Assembly: GCA_016212245.1 (NCBI GenBank)
Contig: JACRGU010000140.1
Span: 1-11,117, forward strand
Direction of reading: 5' to 3'
Source: Nitrospirota bacterium
Lineage (GTDB): Bacteria > Nitrospirota > Thermodesulfovibrionia > Thermodesulfovibrionales > SM23-35
DNA: 11,117 bases
Part shown: positions 1-8,310 of the stretch, piece after piece
Position numbering within the stretch: the first letter of the stretch is position 1
Layout of the letters: each line of letters begins with the position of its first letter
The notes under the pieces: model-generated
The model's database searches: none
Seen by the model: only the letters and a program-made list of their open reading frames with translations
Told to the model about the DNA's origin: nothing
Translations under genes and position numbers: made by a program

Positions 1-3000
1 AATATTATCCTGTCTACCTGTTCACCTACAAGAAAATTCGTATCTCCTGGGTCTTCTATCCTTACCTTTTTCATCATCTGCCTTACTATCACTTCGATAT
101 GTTTGTCATTAATCGAGACGCCCTGCAACCTGTAGACCTTCTGCACTTCATCAACGAGGTATCTCTGGAGTTCTTTCGGCCCAAGGATATCGAGTATGTT
201 GTGTGGGTTTACTGCACCATCCATAAGCGGTTCTCCAGCCCTTACCCAGTCACCTTCATGCACACTCACGTGCTTACCTTTTGGTATAAGGTACTCCCTT
301 GTCTCATCTCCTCCTTTAACGACAACAACACGCATACCCTTATGTGCACCTCTGAATTCAACCATCCCATCTATCTCTGTGACTATCGCCTGTTCCTTGG
401 GTCGCCTTGCCTCAAAGAGCTCAGCAACCCTTGGAAGACCACCTGTTATATCCTTTGTCTTTGTTGTCTCTCGCGGTATTTTTGCAAGTATATCACCTGC
501 AAATACAACATCGTTCTTATCCACAAGTATATGGGCCCCTGAAGGCAGGAGATACCTTGCGGGATTGCTTGTGCCTGGGATTTTGAGGGTTGCCTTTCCA
601 TGTTCATCCTTGATCGAAACCCTCGGCCTCATATTGGCAGGATAGTCTATTATCACCTTATGTGAAAGGCCTGTTGTCTCATCAACCTCTTCCTTTACAG
701 TCATTCCCTCGACAATGTCGCCGAGGGCAACCTTTCCACCAACCTCCGTGAGTATTGGTATTGAATAAGGGTCCCATTCAACAAGTCTCTGCCCTATCTC
801 AACCCTCTCACCGTCCTTAACCCTAAACTTTGCGCCGTATACAACAGAGTATTTCTCTTTTTCCCTGCCCTTTGAATCCACAACAGCAATACTTCCATTC
901 CTGCTCATAATAACAAGGAGGCCTTCCCTGTTTCTTACTGTGCTTATGTTTATGAACTTTATAGCGCCGGAGTTTTTTGCCTCAAGTACTGTCTGCTCCA
1001 CTACCTTAGAAGCTGCACCACCGATATGGAATGTCCTCATCGTAAGCTGTGTGCCCGGCTCACCAATAGACTGTGCTGCGATTATTCCTACTGCTTCACC
1101 TATTTCGACAGGTTCACCCCTCGCGAGGTCCCTTCCATAACACTTTGCACATACACCAAATTTTGACTGACAGGTTAAGACAGACCTTATCTTAACCCTG
1201 TCTATACCTGCATCGATAATCTTCTGTGTGAGATCCTCATCTATCTCCTGATTCCGTTTCACTATCATCTCTCTGGTTATAGGATCTTTTATATCCTCAA
1301 CAGCTATCCTGCCAAGTATCCTTTCCTCTAAGGGCTGGATTATTTCACCGCCTTCTACAAGGGATGTGACGGTTATACCGTCTGTTGTCCCGCAGTCGTC
1401 CTCCATAATTATGACATCCTGGGCAACATCTACAAGCCTTCTTGTGAGATAACCGGAGTTCGCAGTCTTCAGTGCTGTGTCAGCAAGACCCTTCCTTGCA
1501 CCATGCGTGGAGATAAAATACTGTAAGGGGGTTAGGCCTTCCCTGAAGTTCGCTGTTATCGGTGTCTCTATAATCTCACCTGAAGGTTTTGCCATGAGTC
1601 CCCTCATACCTGCAAGCTGTCTTATCTGAGCAGTACTGCCTCTTGCACCTGAATCAGCCATCATAAATATGCTGTTGAATGACCTTCTCTCTTTGAGTTC
1701 ATCTTCAGAAAAAATCTTCCCGTTCTCTGCACCGAGTTCCTTCATCATTTCATCTGCGATCCTCTCGGTCACATTTGCCCATATGTCAATTACCTTATTG
1801 TAGCGTTCACCATGGGTTATCAGACCATCTGCATATTGCTTCTGAACCTCGATGACCTCCTGTTCTGCATTATGTATAAGCTCAGGTTTAGTTGAAGGTA
1901 TGTGCATATCAGCCATACATATAGATATCCCCGATTTTGTCGCATATTGGAAACCAAGCTTTTCGAGGTTATCTAGAAAGATGACAGTTGCCCGCTTGCC
2001 TGCCTTTTTATAGGAGTATTCTATTATCTTAGCGAGTTCTTTCTTTGTCATATCCCTGTTAATCATAGAGAATGGTATCTCTTTAGGCAGTATCTCGCTG
2101 AAGATAATCCTGCCTGCTGTTGTCTCAACAAACTCTCCGTTCATCCTTACCTTTATCCTTGCATGCTCACTCACTATTCTAGCATCATAGGCAATCCTGA
2201 CATCCTCAGTGTCAGCAAATATCCTGCCTTCCCCCTTTGCACCTTTTCTTTCCTTCATAAGATAGTAAATACCGAGGACCATATCCTGGGTTGGAACCAC
2301 TATCGGTTTTCCATTCGCAGGAGACAAAATATTATTGACGGACATCATAAGGACCCTTGCCTCTACCTGAGCCTCGATTGAGAGCGGGACATGGACAGCC
2401 ATCTGGTCTCCATCAAAATCTGCATTAAAGGCAGTACAGACTAAAGGATGCAGTTTTATAGCCTTACCCTCAACAAGCACAGGGTCGAATGCCTGTATAC
2501 CAAGCCTGTGAAGGGTTGGTGCCCGGTTAAGAAGCACAGGATGCTCACTTATCACCTCTTCGAGGACATCCCATACCTCAGGACGCTCTTTCTCTACAAG
2601 CTTCTTCGCTGCCTTTATTGTCGTCGCATATCCTTTTTCCTCAAGCTTGTTAAATACAAAGGGTTTAAAGAGCTCCAGTGCCATCCTCTTTGGAAGACCG
2701 CACTGGTGGAACTTGAGCTCAGGGCCCACAACAATAACAGACCTCCCAGAATAATCAACACGCTTTCCTAAAAGGTTCTGTCTGAATCGGCCCTGCTTTC
2801 CCTTTATCATATCACTTAGAGACTTAAGGGGTCTTTTTGTGGCAGCCTTCAGAACCCTACCCCTCCTGCCGTTATCAAAAAGTGCATCCACAGCCTCCTG
2901 GAGCATCCTTTTTTCATTCTTGATGATAACACTCGGTGCCTTCAGTTCCATCAGCCTCTTGAGCCTGTTGTTCCTGTTTATTACCCTTCTATAAAGATCA

Positions 3001-3800
3001 TTCAGGTCAGAAGTAGCAAAACGGCCTCCTTCCAACGGCACGAGTGGCCTGAGGTCAGGAGGTAGAACTGGTATAACATCCATTATCATCCAATCAGGTT
3101 TGTTATCGGATTTTCTGAATGCCTCAACAACCCTCAACCTCTTTGTAAGCTTCTTCTTAACACCGATGGATGCTGCTTCCTTTATCTTTATCTTAAGCTC
3201 TACATTAAGGGCCTCAAGGTCAACTTTACGGAGAAGTTCCCTTATTGCCTCTGCACCCATGCCAGCCTTAAACCGTGAGCCATACTCTGCAGTCTTCTTC
3301 TTATACTCATCCTCGCTCAGGAGTTCTTTTTCCTTAAGGGGCGTATCATCTGGGTCGATGACCACATAGTTTTCGAAGTAAAGTACCTTTTCAAGATGCC
3401 TCATAGTCATATCTAAAAGAGTGCCAATCCTGCTCGGTACACCCTTTAGAAACCATATATGGGCTACAGGGCTCGCAAGCTCAATATGTCCTAATCTCTC
3501 ACGCCTTACCTTGGACTGGATAACCTCGACGCCGCATTTATCGCATACCACTCCTCTATGTTTCATCCTTTTGTATTTACCACATATGCATTCCCAGTCC
3601 TTTATCGGCCCAAAAATCTTTGCACAAAAAAGACCATCTCTCTCAGGTTTGAAGGTACGGTAATTTATAGTCTCAGGCTTTTTTACCTCACCATAAGACC
3701 ACTCCCTTATCTTTTCTGGTGAAACAAGTTTAATTATTATCGTCTCAAAGTCTGTTGGATCCTTTGGCCTCTGAAAAAGTGCGTAGATATCTTCTGCCAA
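1..3800 (-). CDS. rpoC: RNA polymerase subunit beta' (RpoC), C-terminus cut by window edge
   Basis: Largest catalytic subunit of RNA polymerase, in the cytoplasmic core enzyme with RpoB and two alpha subunits. About 1266 codons are visible, ending in frame at the window edge. Compared with the E. coli protein, roughly the last 100-130 residues lie outside. Seen in the translation: N-terminal zinc ribbon Cys71, Cys73, Cys86, Cys89; the absolutely conserved catalytic loop NADFDGDQM at 459-467, whose Asp461, Asp463 and Asp465 bind the active-site magnesium; the second zinc site Cys803, Cys877, Cys884, Cys887; and the trigger loop LTMRTFH with Met921, Arg922 and His925. After the trigger loop comes a long insert (about 930-1110) resembling SI3 of Proteobacteria. 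The start is a TTG one nucleotide after the rpoB stop. It is chosen because a strong ribosome binding site sits 6 nt upstream and the protein then begins MAEDIYALFQRPKDP, as expected for the family. Translational coupling to rpoB is likely. Confidence 0.98.
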   Translation of the reverse strand, partial: MAEDIYALFQRPKDPTDFETIIIKLVSPEKIREWSYGEVKKPETINYRTFKPERDGLFCAKIFGPIKDWECICGKYKRMKHRGVVCDKCGVEVIQSKVRRERLGHIELASPVAHIWFLKGVPSRIGTLLDMTMRHLEKVLYFENYVVIDPDDTPLKEKELLSEDEYKKKTAEYGSRFKAGMGAEAIRELLRKVDLEALNVELKIKIKEAASIGVKKKLTKRLRVVEAFRKSDNKPDWMIMDVIPVLPPDLRPLVPLEGGRFATSDLNDLYRRVINRNNRLKRLMELKAPSVIIKNEKRMLQEAVDALFDNGRRGRVLKAATKRPLKSLSDMIKGKQGRFRQNLLGKRVDYSGRSVIVVGPELKFHQCGLPKRMALELFKPFVFNKLEEKGYATTIKAAKKLVEKERPEVWDVLEEVISEHPVLLNRAPTLHRLGIQAFDPVLVEGKAIKLHPLVCTAFNADFDGDQMAVHVPLSIEAQVEARVLMMSVNNILSPANGKPIVVPTQDMVLGIYYLMKERKGAKGEGRIFADTEDVRIAYDARIVSEHARIKVRMNGEFVETTAGRIIFSEILPKEIPFSMINRDMTKKELAKIIEYSYKKAGKRATVIFLDNLEKLGFQYATKSGISICMADMHIPSTKPELIHNAEQEVIEVQKQYADGLITHGERYNKVIDIWANVTERIADEMMKELGAENGKIFSEDELKERRSFNSIFMMADSGARGSTAQIRQLAGMRGLMAKPSGEIIETPITANFREGLTPLQYFISTHGARKGLADTALKTANSGYLTRRLVDVAQDVIIMEDDCGTTDGITVTSLVEGGEIIQPLEERILGRIAVEDIKDPITREMIVKRNQEIDEDLTQKIIDAGIDRVKIRSVLTCQSKFGVCAKCYGRDLARGEPVEIGEAVGIIAAQSIGEPGTQLTMRTFHIGGAASKVVEQTVLEAKNSGAIKFINISTVRNREGLLVIMSRNGSIAVVDSKGREKEKYSVVYGAKFRVKDGERVEIGQRLVEWDPYSIPILTEVGGKVALGDIVEGMTVKEEVDETTGLSHKVIIDYPANMRPRVSIKDEHGKATLKIPGTSNPARYLLPSGAHILVDKNDVVFAGDILAKIPRETTKTKDITGGLPRVAELFEARRPKEQAIVTEIDGMVEFRGAHKGMRVVVVKGGDETREYLIPKGKHVSVHEGDWVRAGEPLMDGAVNPHNILDILGPKELQRYLVDEVQKVYRLQGVSINDKHIEVIVRQMMKKVRIEDPGDTNFLVGEQVDRII

Positions 3801-3801
3801 A

Positions 3802-6800
3802 CTATTCCCCCTCGCTTTTTTTCTCCAGAAGTTCTACATCAAGTCCAAGACTCTGGAGTTCTTTTATTAAAACATGAAAGGATTCTGGAACCCCTGGTTC
3901 GAGGGTTGCTTCGCCTTTCACTATTGCTTCGTACATACGTGCCCTGCCTGTAACATCATCGCTTTTGACAGTCAGAAACTCCTGGAGTGTATAGGCAGCG
4001 CCGTATGCCTCGAGTGCCCATACCTCCATCTCACCGAGCCTCTGACCGCCGAACTGTGCCTTTCCTCCTAAAGGCTGTTGTGTAACAAGAGAATAAGGCC
4101 CAATGGAACGGGCATGTATCTTGTCATCAACAAGGTGGTGAAGCTTCATTATATACATGCACCCCACAGTCACAGGCTTCTCGAATGGTTCACCTGTTCT
4201 ACCATCATAAAGTGTTATCTGCCCTGTTGTTGGGAGTCCAGCCTTTTTGAGCAGGTCTTTTATCTCTGACTCCCTTGCCCCTTCAAATACAGGAGTTGCC
4301 ACATAAAGTCCAAGGGCATTTGCTGCCCATCCGAGGTGGGTCTCGAGTATCTGTCCAACATTCATCCTGGATGGGACACCTAAGGGGTTAAGGACAATAT
4401 CTACAGGTGTTCCATCTGGAAGATAAGGCATATCTTCTTCTGGCAGTACCATTGCCACCACTCCTTTGTTACCATGTCGGCCTGCTATCTTGTCGCCCAT
4501 CTGAATCTTACGCTTCATCGCAATATATACCTTTACTATCTTGTTCACTCCGGGAGGTAGTTCATCACCCCTTCTTACCCTGTCAACCCTCTCTTCATAC
4601 CTTAATTCAAGATAGCGTATATAATGGGTTGTCTCATTATTTATGGACTCTATTTTTTCACGCATACCATTATCTTCTATCTTGATCCGCATGAGATGCT
4701 CGTCCTTAACCTTCTCGAGATGCATTTCTCGAAGTTTCTTTCCCTTCGGGCATATGATCTCTTTTGTCCTATGATCCTTAACATCTTCGGTGACCTTCTG
4801 CCCAACAAAGAGTTCTCTAAGCTTCCTGAACTTCTCATCCTTTACTATCCTTACCTCTTCTTTAAGGTCTCGCTGCAGTCTCTGTATATCCTCTTCTTCT
4901 ATGCTTTTTGCCCTCTCGTCCTTCTCTGTCCCTTTCCTCGAAAATATCCTTACATCAACCACTGTTCCATCTATTCCTGGTGGCACATAAAGACAGCTCT
5001 CCTTTACCTCCTCTGCCTTCTCTCCGAATATTGCCCTCAGGAGCTTTTCTTCTGGTGTAAGCTGTGTTTCCCCTTTAGGTGTAACCTTCCCCACAAGGAT
5101 GTCTCCTGGCTTTACCTCTGCACCTATCCTGATTATTCCACTTTCATCAAGATTTTTTAACGCTTCCTCTCCCACATTCGGGATATCCCGCGTGATCTCT
5201 TCTGGCCCAAGTTTTGTCTCTCTTGCCTCTATTTCAAACTCTTCTATGTGCACTGATGTATAGATATCTTCCTTGACAAGCCTCTCACTGATAAGGATTG
5301 CATCTTCAAAATTGTATCCACCCCACGGCATAAAAGCTACAAGGACATTCTTTCCAAGGGCAAGCTCTCCAAGGTCTGTAGATAGGCCATCAGCAAGTAC
5401 GTTGCCTTTTTCTACAACATCACCAACATTCACTATCGGTCTCTGGTTAATGCTTGTTGCCTGATTTGACCTCTGAAACTTTATAAGGTTATATATGTCG
5501 ACACTTCCTCCATCTTCTGAAACTCTGACGACAATCCTTGATGCATCAACACTCTCTACAACTCCTCTCCTCCTTACAAGCACGAGTGCTCCTGAGTCCT
5601 TTGCTGCTACATATTCCATGCCGGTACCTACTATCGGAGCCTCTGGCTGAAGAAGGGGGACTGCTTGCCTCTGCATGTTCGAGCCCATCAAGGCCCTGTT
5701 TGCATCATCATTCTCAAGGAATGGTATAAGAGAGGCAGAAACACCAACAATCTGTTTTGGAGACACATCCATGTATTGCACTTCCTGAGGTGATACCATC
5801 CTGAAGTCTCCGCCAACCCGTGCAGAAACTGTCTCTCCAACCAGATTCCCCCTTTTATCCATAGGTGAGGTTGCCTCGGCAATTATATATTTTTCACCAT
5901 CTATTGCAGAGAGGTATTCTACATCTTTTGTAACCTTGCCGTTCACAACCTTTCTGTAGGGGACTTCTATGAACCCGAAATCATTTACCCTCGCGTATGT
6001 TGCGAGAGATGTTATAAGTCCGATATTCGGACCTTCGGGTGTCTCTATCGGACATATCCTTCCATAGTGTGTCGGGTGGACATCTCTTACCTCAAAGCCT
6101 GCCCTCTCACGTGTAAGACCACCGGGACCGAGGGCAGAGAGTCTTCTTTTATGTGTGATCTCCGAGAGAGGGTTCGTCTGATCCATAAACTGGCTGAGCT
6201 GGCTCGAACCAAAAAACTCCTTGACAGCAGCCATCACAGGCTTAGCATTTATTACGTCATGTGGCATTGCTGTCTCGAGGTCTGTCAGGGTCATCTTCTC
6301 CTTTATAGCACGCTCCATCCTCACAAGCCCTATTCTGAACTGGTTTTCGAGGAGCTCTCCAACCCCTCTGACCCTTCTGTTTCCGAGATGGTCTATGTCA
6401 TCAACTTCTCCTTTCCCGGTCCTGAGTCCTAAAAGATATCTTACTATCTCTATTATGTCTTTATCTGTGAGCACCCTCATTTCAAGTGGGATGTCAAGGC
6501 CAAGCCGTTTATTCAGTTTCAACCGTCCAACAGGTGAAAGGTCGTATCTCTTAGGATCAAAAAATAATCCATTAAACAGCTCTCTTGCAACATCTAAGGT
6601 TGGCGGCTCGCCAGGCCTCAGTTTCTTGTATATTTCAATAAGTGCATTATCCTGTGTACTGACCCTGTCAGTAAGAAGGGTATCTCTGAGTGAAGAGAGA
6701 TAGTGGACATTGTCTATAAAAAGTAGGCTGAGAGAGTCAATCTTGAGAGAAAGAATTTTTTTAAAGGCATCTTCTGTAATGACCTCATTCCCCTCGAGTA

Positions 6801-7734
6801 TTACCTCACCGGTCGTTGGGTCAACAATGTCTTTTAAAGTAATCCTGCCAATAATTTCATCTTTAGAAATAGGTATCGCCTTGACTCTGGCTACCTCCAT
6901 CTTTCTAATAGTACCTCTTGTAATCTTACTGCCTTCCTTAATAATCAGTTCTTTTGTGTCAGGTGCAACTATGTTCTGGATGGCCTTAAGCCCTATCAGG
7001 ACTTCACTTACAACCCTGTAGAATTTATTGCCATCTATATTGATTATCTCTACCGGATAGAACGTCTTTAAAAGCTCTTCATTAGAATACCCGAGGGCCT
7101 TCAGGATTATTGTTGCGGGGAGTTTCTTCCTCCTGTCAATCCTCACATACAGGATGTCCTTTGTATCAAATTCAAAATCAAGCCATGAACCTCGTGAAGG
7201 GATTACCCTCGCAGAATAAAGAAGCCTCCCACTGGCGTGTGTTTTGCCCTTGTCATGACTGAAGAATACCCCTGGTGAGCGATGAAGCTGACTGACAACA
7301 ACCCGCTCTGTCCCGTTTATTATAAAAGTCCCTATCTCGGTCATTAAAGGCATTTCACCAATATAGACCTCCTGCTCTCTCGATTCCTTTAATCTCTTGT
7401 TTCCATGCAGTTCAAGCTCCCACAGATTAAGCTTCACCCTTATCTTAAGCGGTGCAGCATAGGTTATCCCTTTCTGGAGGCAGTCACGAACACTAAATTT
7501 TGGTTCACCAACTATGTATCCTAAAAACTCTATAGAGGCTGTCTCGTTATAATCTATTATCGGAAATACACTAAGGAATGCTGCCTGCAGTCCGGATTCT
7601 TCCCTCTTATCCATTGGGACATCCCTCTGTAAAAATTTCTCATAGGACCTCTTCTGTATCTCTATGAGGTTCGGGACTTCCAGGAATAGGGGGACCTTCC
7701 CAAAATCTAATCTTCCTCTGGGAACCTTTACCAT
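3802..7734 (-). CDS. rpoB: RNA polymerase subunit beta (RpoB)
   Basis: Second-largest catalytic subunit of RNA polymerase. It is 1310 aa, full length for the long form (E. coli 1342 aa). The rifampicin pocket is unmistakable: GSSQLSQFMDQTNPLSE followed by the THKRRLSALGPGGLTRERAGFEV stretch. Asp518, His528 and Ser533 match E. coli Asp516, His526 and Ser531, so the residues most often changed in resistance are the sensitive type. The active-site GYNFEDAIL has Glu810-Asp811. Two conserved lysines near the catalytic centre are Lys1082 and Lys1090 in the MGDKIAGRHGNKG motif. Extra segments at about 225-350 and 940-1045 correspond in place to the lineage-specific inserts of the E. coli protein; the second is charged and probably coiled-coil. 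The ATG at 7732-7734 follows an AAAAGGAG ribosome binding site at 4 nt spacing. The gene lies 101 nt after rplL, a gap filled by a heptamer repeat array, and 1 nt before rpoC. Confidence 0.99.
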   Translation of the reverse strand: MVKVPRGRLDFGKVPLFLEVPNLIEIQKRSYEKFLQRDVPMDKREESGLQAAFLSVFPIIDYNETASIEFLGYIVGEPKFSVRDCLQKGITYAAPLKIRVKLNLWELELHGNKRLKESREQEVYIGEMPLMTEIGTFIINGTERVVVSQLHRSPGVFFSHDKGKTHASGRLLYSARVIPSRGSWLDFEFDTKDILYVRIDRRKKLPATIILKALGYSNEELLKTFYPVEIINIDGNKFYRVVSEVLIGLKAIQNIVAPDTKELIIKEGSKITRGTIRKMEVARVKAIPISKDEIIGRITLKDIVDPTTGEVILEGNEVITEDAFKKILSLKIDSLSLLFIDNVHYLSSLRDTLLTDRVSTQDNALIEIYKKLRPGEPPTLDVARELFNGLFFDPKRYDLSPVGRLKLNKRLGLDIPLEMRVLTDKDIIEIVRYLLGLRTGKGEVDDIDHLGNRRVRGVGELLENQFRIGLVRMERAIKEKMTLTDLETAMPHDVINAKPVMAAVKEFFGSSQLSQFMDQTNPLSEITHKRRLSALGPGGLTRERAGFEVRDVHPTHYGRICPIETPEGPNIGLITSLATYARVNDFGFIEVPYRKVVNGKVTKDVEYLSAIDGEKYIIAEATSPMDKRGNLVGETVSARVGGDFRMVSPQEVQYMDVSPKQIVGVSASLIPFLENDDANRALMGSNMQRQAVPLLQPEAPIVGTGMEYVAAKDSGALVLVRRRGVVESVDASRIVVRVSEDGGSVDIYNLIKFQRSNQATSINQRPIVNVGDVVEKGNVLADGLSTDLGELALGKNVLVAFMPWGGYNFEDAILISERLVKEDIYTSVHIEEFEIEARETKLGPEEITRDIPNVGEEALKNLDESGIIRIGAEVKPGDILVGKVTPKGETQLTPEEKLLRAIFGEKAEEVKESCLYVPPGIDGTVVDVRIFSRKGTEKDERAKSIEEEDIQRLQRDLKEEVRIVKDEKFRKLRELFVGQKVTEDVKDHRTKEIICPKGKKLREMHLEKVKDEHLMRIKIEDNGMREKIESINNETTHYIRYLELRYEERVDRVRRGDELPPGVNKIVKVYIAMKRKIQMGDKIAGRHGNKGVVAMVLPEEDMPYLPDGTPVDIVLNPLGVPSRMNVGQILETHLGWAANALGLYVATPVFEGARESEIKDLLKKAGLPTTGQITLYDGRTGEPFEKPVTVGCMYIMKLHHLVDDKIHARSIGPYSLVTQQPLGGKAQFGGQRLGEMEVWALEAYGAAYTLQEFLTVKSDDVTGRARMYEAIVKGEATLEPGVPESFHVLIKELQSLGLDVELLEKKSEGE
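3807..3813 (-). promoter_or_regulatory. Shine-Dalgarno for rpoC, inside the rpoB 3' end
   Basis: The minus strand reads GAGGGGG, 6 nt before the TTG at 3798-3800. The motif lies within the last codons of rpoB (Ser-Glu-Gly-Glu-stop). It supports the TTG start of rpoC, which has no in-frame ATG nearby, and implies that ribosomes finishing rpoB re-initiate on rpoC. Confidence 0.75.
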
Positions 7735-7750
7735 ATGTCTCCTTTTTATT

Positions 7751-7834
7751 AGTCAATAGTCATAAGTCAATAGTCATTAGTTTAATGACAGATGACCAGT
7801 GACTAATGACTGTAGCTATTAACTGTTAACTGAT
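7751..7834. repeat. Inverted heptamer array, AGTCA type, between rplL and rpoB
   Basis: Twelve consecutive 7-bp units fill 84 of the 101 bp between rplL and rpoB. On the plus strand the first five units (from 7751, 7758, 7765, 7772, 7779) are AGTCAAT-like. The next four (from 7786, 7793, 7800, 7807) begin TGAC and are the reverse complement form; the last three (from 7814) drift to AACTGTT/AACTGAT. The 7-bp register is kept across the flip. Two nested perfect dyads exist: GTCATTA 7773-7779 with TAATGAC 7783-7789 (3-nt loop), and AGTCATTAGT 7772-7781 with ACTAATGACT 7802-7811. The transcript can therefore form alternative hairpins just upstream of the rpoB ribosome binding site. It lies at the position where E. 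coli has its rplL-rpoB attenuator and RNase III site. No U-run follows the stem, so an intrinsic terminator is not supported. Function is unknown. Confidence 0.85.
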
Positions 7835-7835
7835 A

Positions 7836-8222
7836 TTACTTAATCTCAACTGTTGCACCTTGCTCTGTAAGTTTTGCCTTTATGGATTCAGCCTCCTCTT
7901 TTGTGACACCAGTCTTTACAGGCCTTGGAGCACCGTCAACAAGGTCTTTTGCTTCTTTCAGGCCAAGCGAGGTAAGCTCCCTCACAGCCTTTATAACCTG
8001 TATTTTCTTTTCACCAGCAGCAGTAAGGATTACATCGAAACTTGTCTTCTCCTCGACTGTTGGAGCCGCAGCACCTGCAGCCGTTCCCGGCACAGCAGCC
8101 ACAGCAACTGGTGCTGCAGCAGTTATACCATACCTCTCCTCGAACTCTTTTATGAACTGTGACATCTCGAGGATCGTCATGTTATCAATAAACTCAAAAA
8201 CTTGTTCTTTTGTAACAGCCAT
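7836..8222 (-). CDS. rplL: 50S ribosomal protein L7/L12
   Basis: Stalk protein that recruits translation GTPases (EF-G, EF-Tu, IF2) to the ribosome. It is present as two or three dimers on each L10. The 128-aa length is normal. Residues 1-33 are the helical N-terminal dimerisation and L10-binding domain. About 34-57 is the flexible Ala/Pro/Val-rich hinge. About 58-128 is the globular C-terminal domain, starting KTSFDVIL and carrying the factor-binding helix around KAVRELTSLGLKEAKDLVD. The ATG at 8220-8222 has a very strong ribosome binding site (AAAGGAGGA, minus strand of 8231-8239). This suits a protein needed in several-fold excess over L10. The gene is bracketed by two heptamer hairpin arrays, one after rplJ and one before rpoB, an arrangement not shared by the other genes here. 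Confidence 0.99.
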   Translation of the reverse strand: MAVTKEQVFEFIDNMTILEMSQFIKEFEERYGITAAAPVAVAAVPGTAAGAAAPTVEEKTSFDVILTAAGEKKIQVIKAVRELTSLGLKEAKDLVDGAPRPVKTGVTKEEAESIKAKLTEQGATVEIK

Positions 8223-8245
8223 TATTTAAATCCTCCTTTAATTTA

Positions 8246-8310
8246 AGTTAAAAGTTAGGAGTTATGAGTTATGAGTTTTAAAACTTTTCACTTTTCACTT
8301 TTAACTTTTT
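8246..8310. repeat. Inverted heptamer array, AGTTA type, between rplJ and rplL and reaching into rplJ
   Basis: About nine 7-bp units in unbroken register. On the plus strand AGTTAAA, AGTTAGG, AGTTATG, AGTTATG and AGTTTTA start at 8246, 8253, 8260, 8267 and 8274. They are followed by the flipped form AAACTTT, TCACTTT, TCACTTT, TAACTTT from 8281, 8288, 8295 and 8302. The flip point is a perfect 12-bp palindrome, AGTTTTAAAACT, at 8274-8285. An outer perfect 11-bp dyad pairs AAGTTAAAAGT (8245-8255) with ACTTTTAACTT (8297-8307). The array overlaps the rplJ stop codon (8288-8290) and its final codons, and ends a few bases before the rplL ribosome binding site. A transcript would fold into a long AT-rich hairpin between the two genes. 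The role is unknown; mRNA processing or protection is possible. Confidence 0.85.

Noticed and set aside
4624..5160. Plus-strand reading frame (178 aa) opposite rpoB, and similar ones at 196-645 and 6221-6703
   Set aside because: Shadows of rpoB and rpoC in other frames; products are Leu/Phe/Ser/Cys-rich and unlike any protein family.
6090..6240. Rifampicin-resistance changes in RpoB
   Set aside because: The pocket residues checked (Asp518, His528, Ser533 and the QLSQFMDQ run) are all of the sensitive type.
7742..7770. Promoter for rpoB from the TTGACT copies in the heptamer array
   Set aside because: TTGACT is just the repeat unit; no -10-like hexamer occurs at 16-18 bp downstream (AAAAAG at 17 bp).
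7751..7834. Intrinsic terminator or attenuator after rplL
   Set aside because: A stem exists, but it is AT-rich and not followed by a U-run on the minus strand (AATAAAAAGG follows).
8246..8310. MITE or insertion-sequence remnant
   Set aside because: No transposase, no target-site duplication, and the inverted halves are made of 7-bp tandem units rather than unique terminal repeats.
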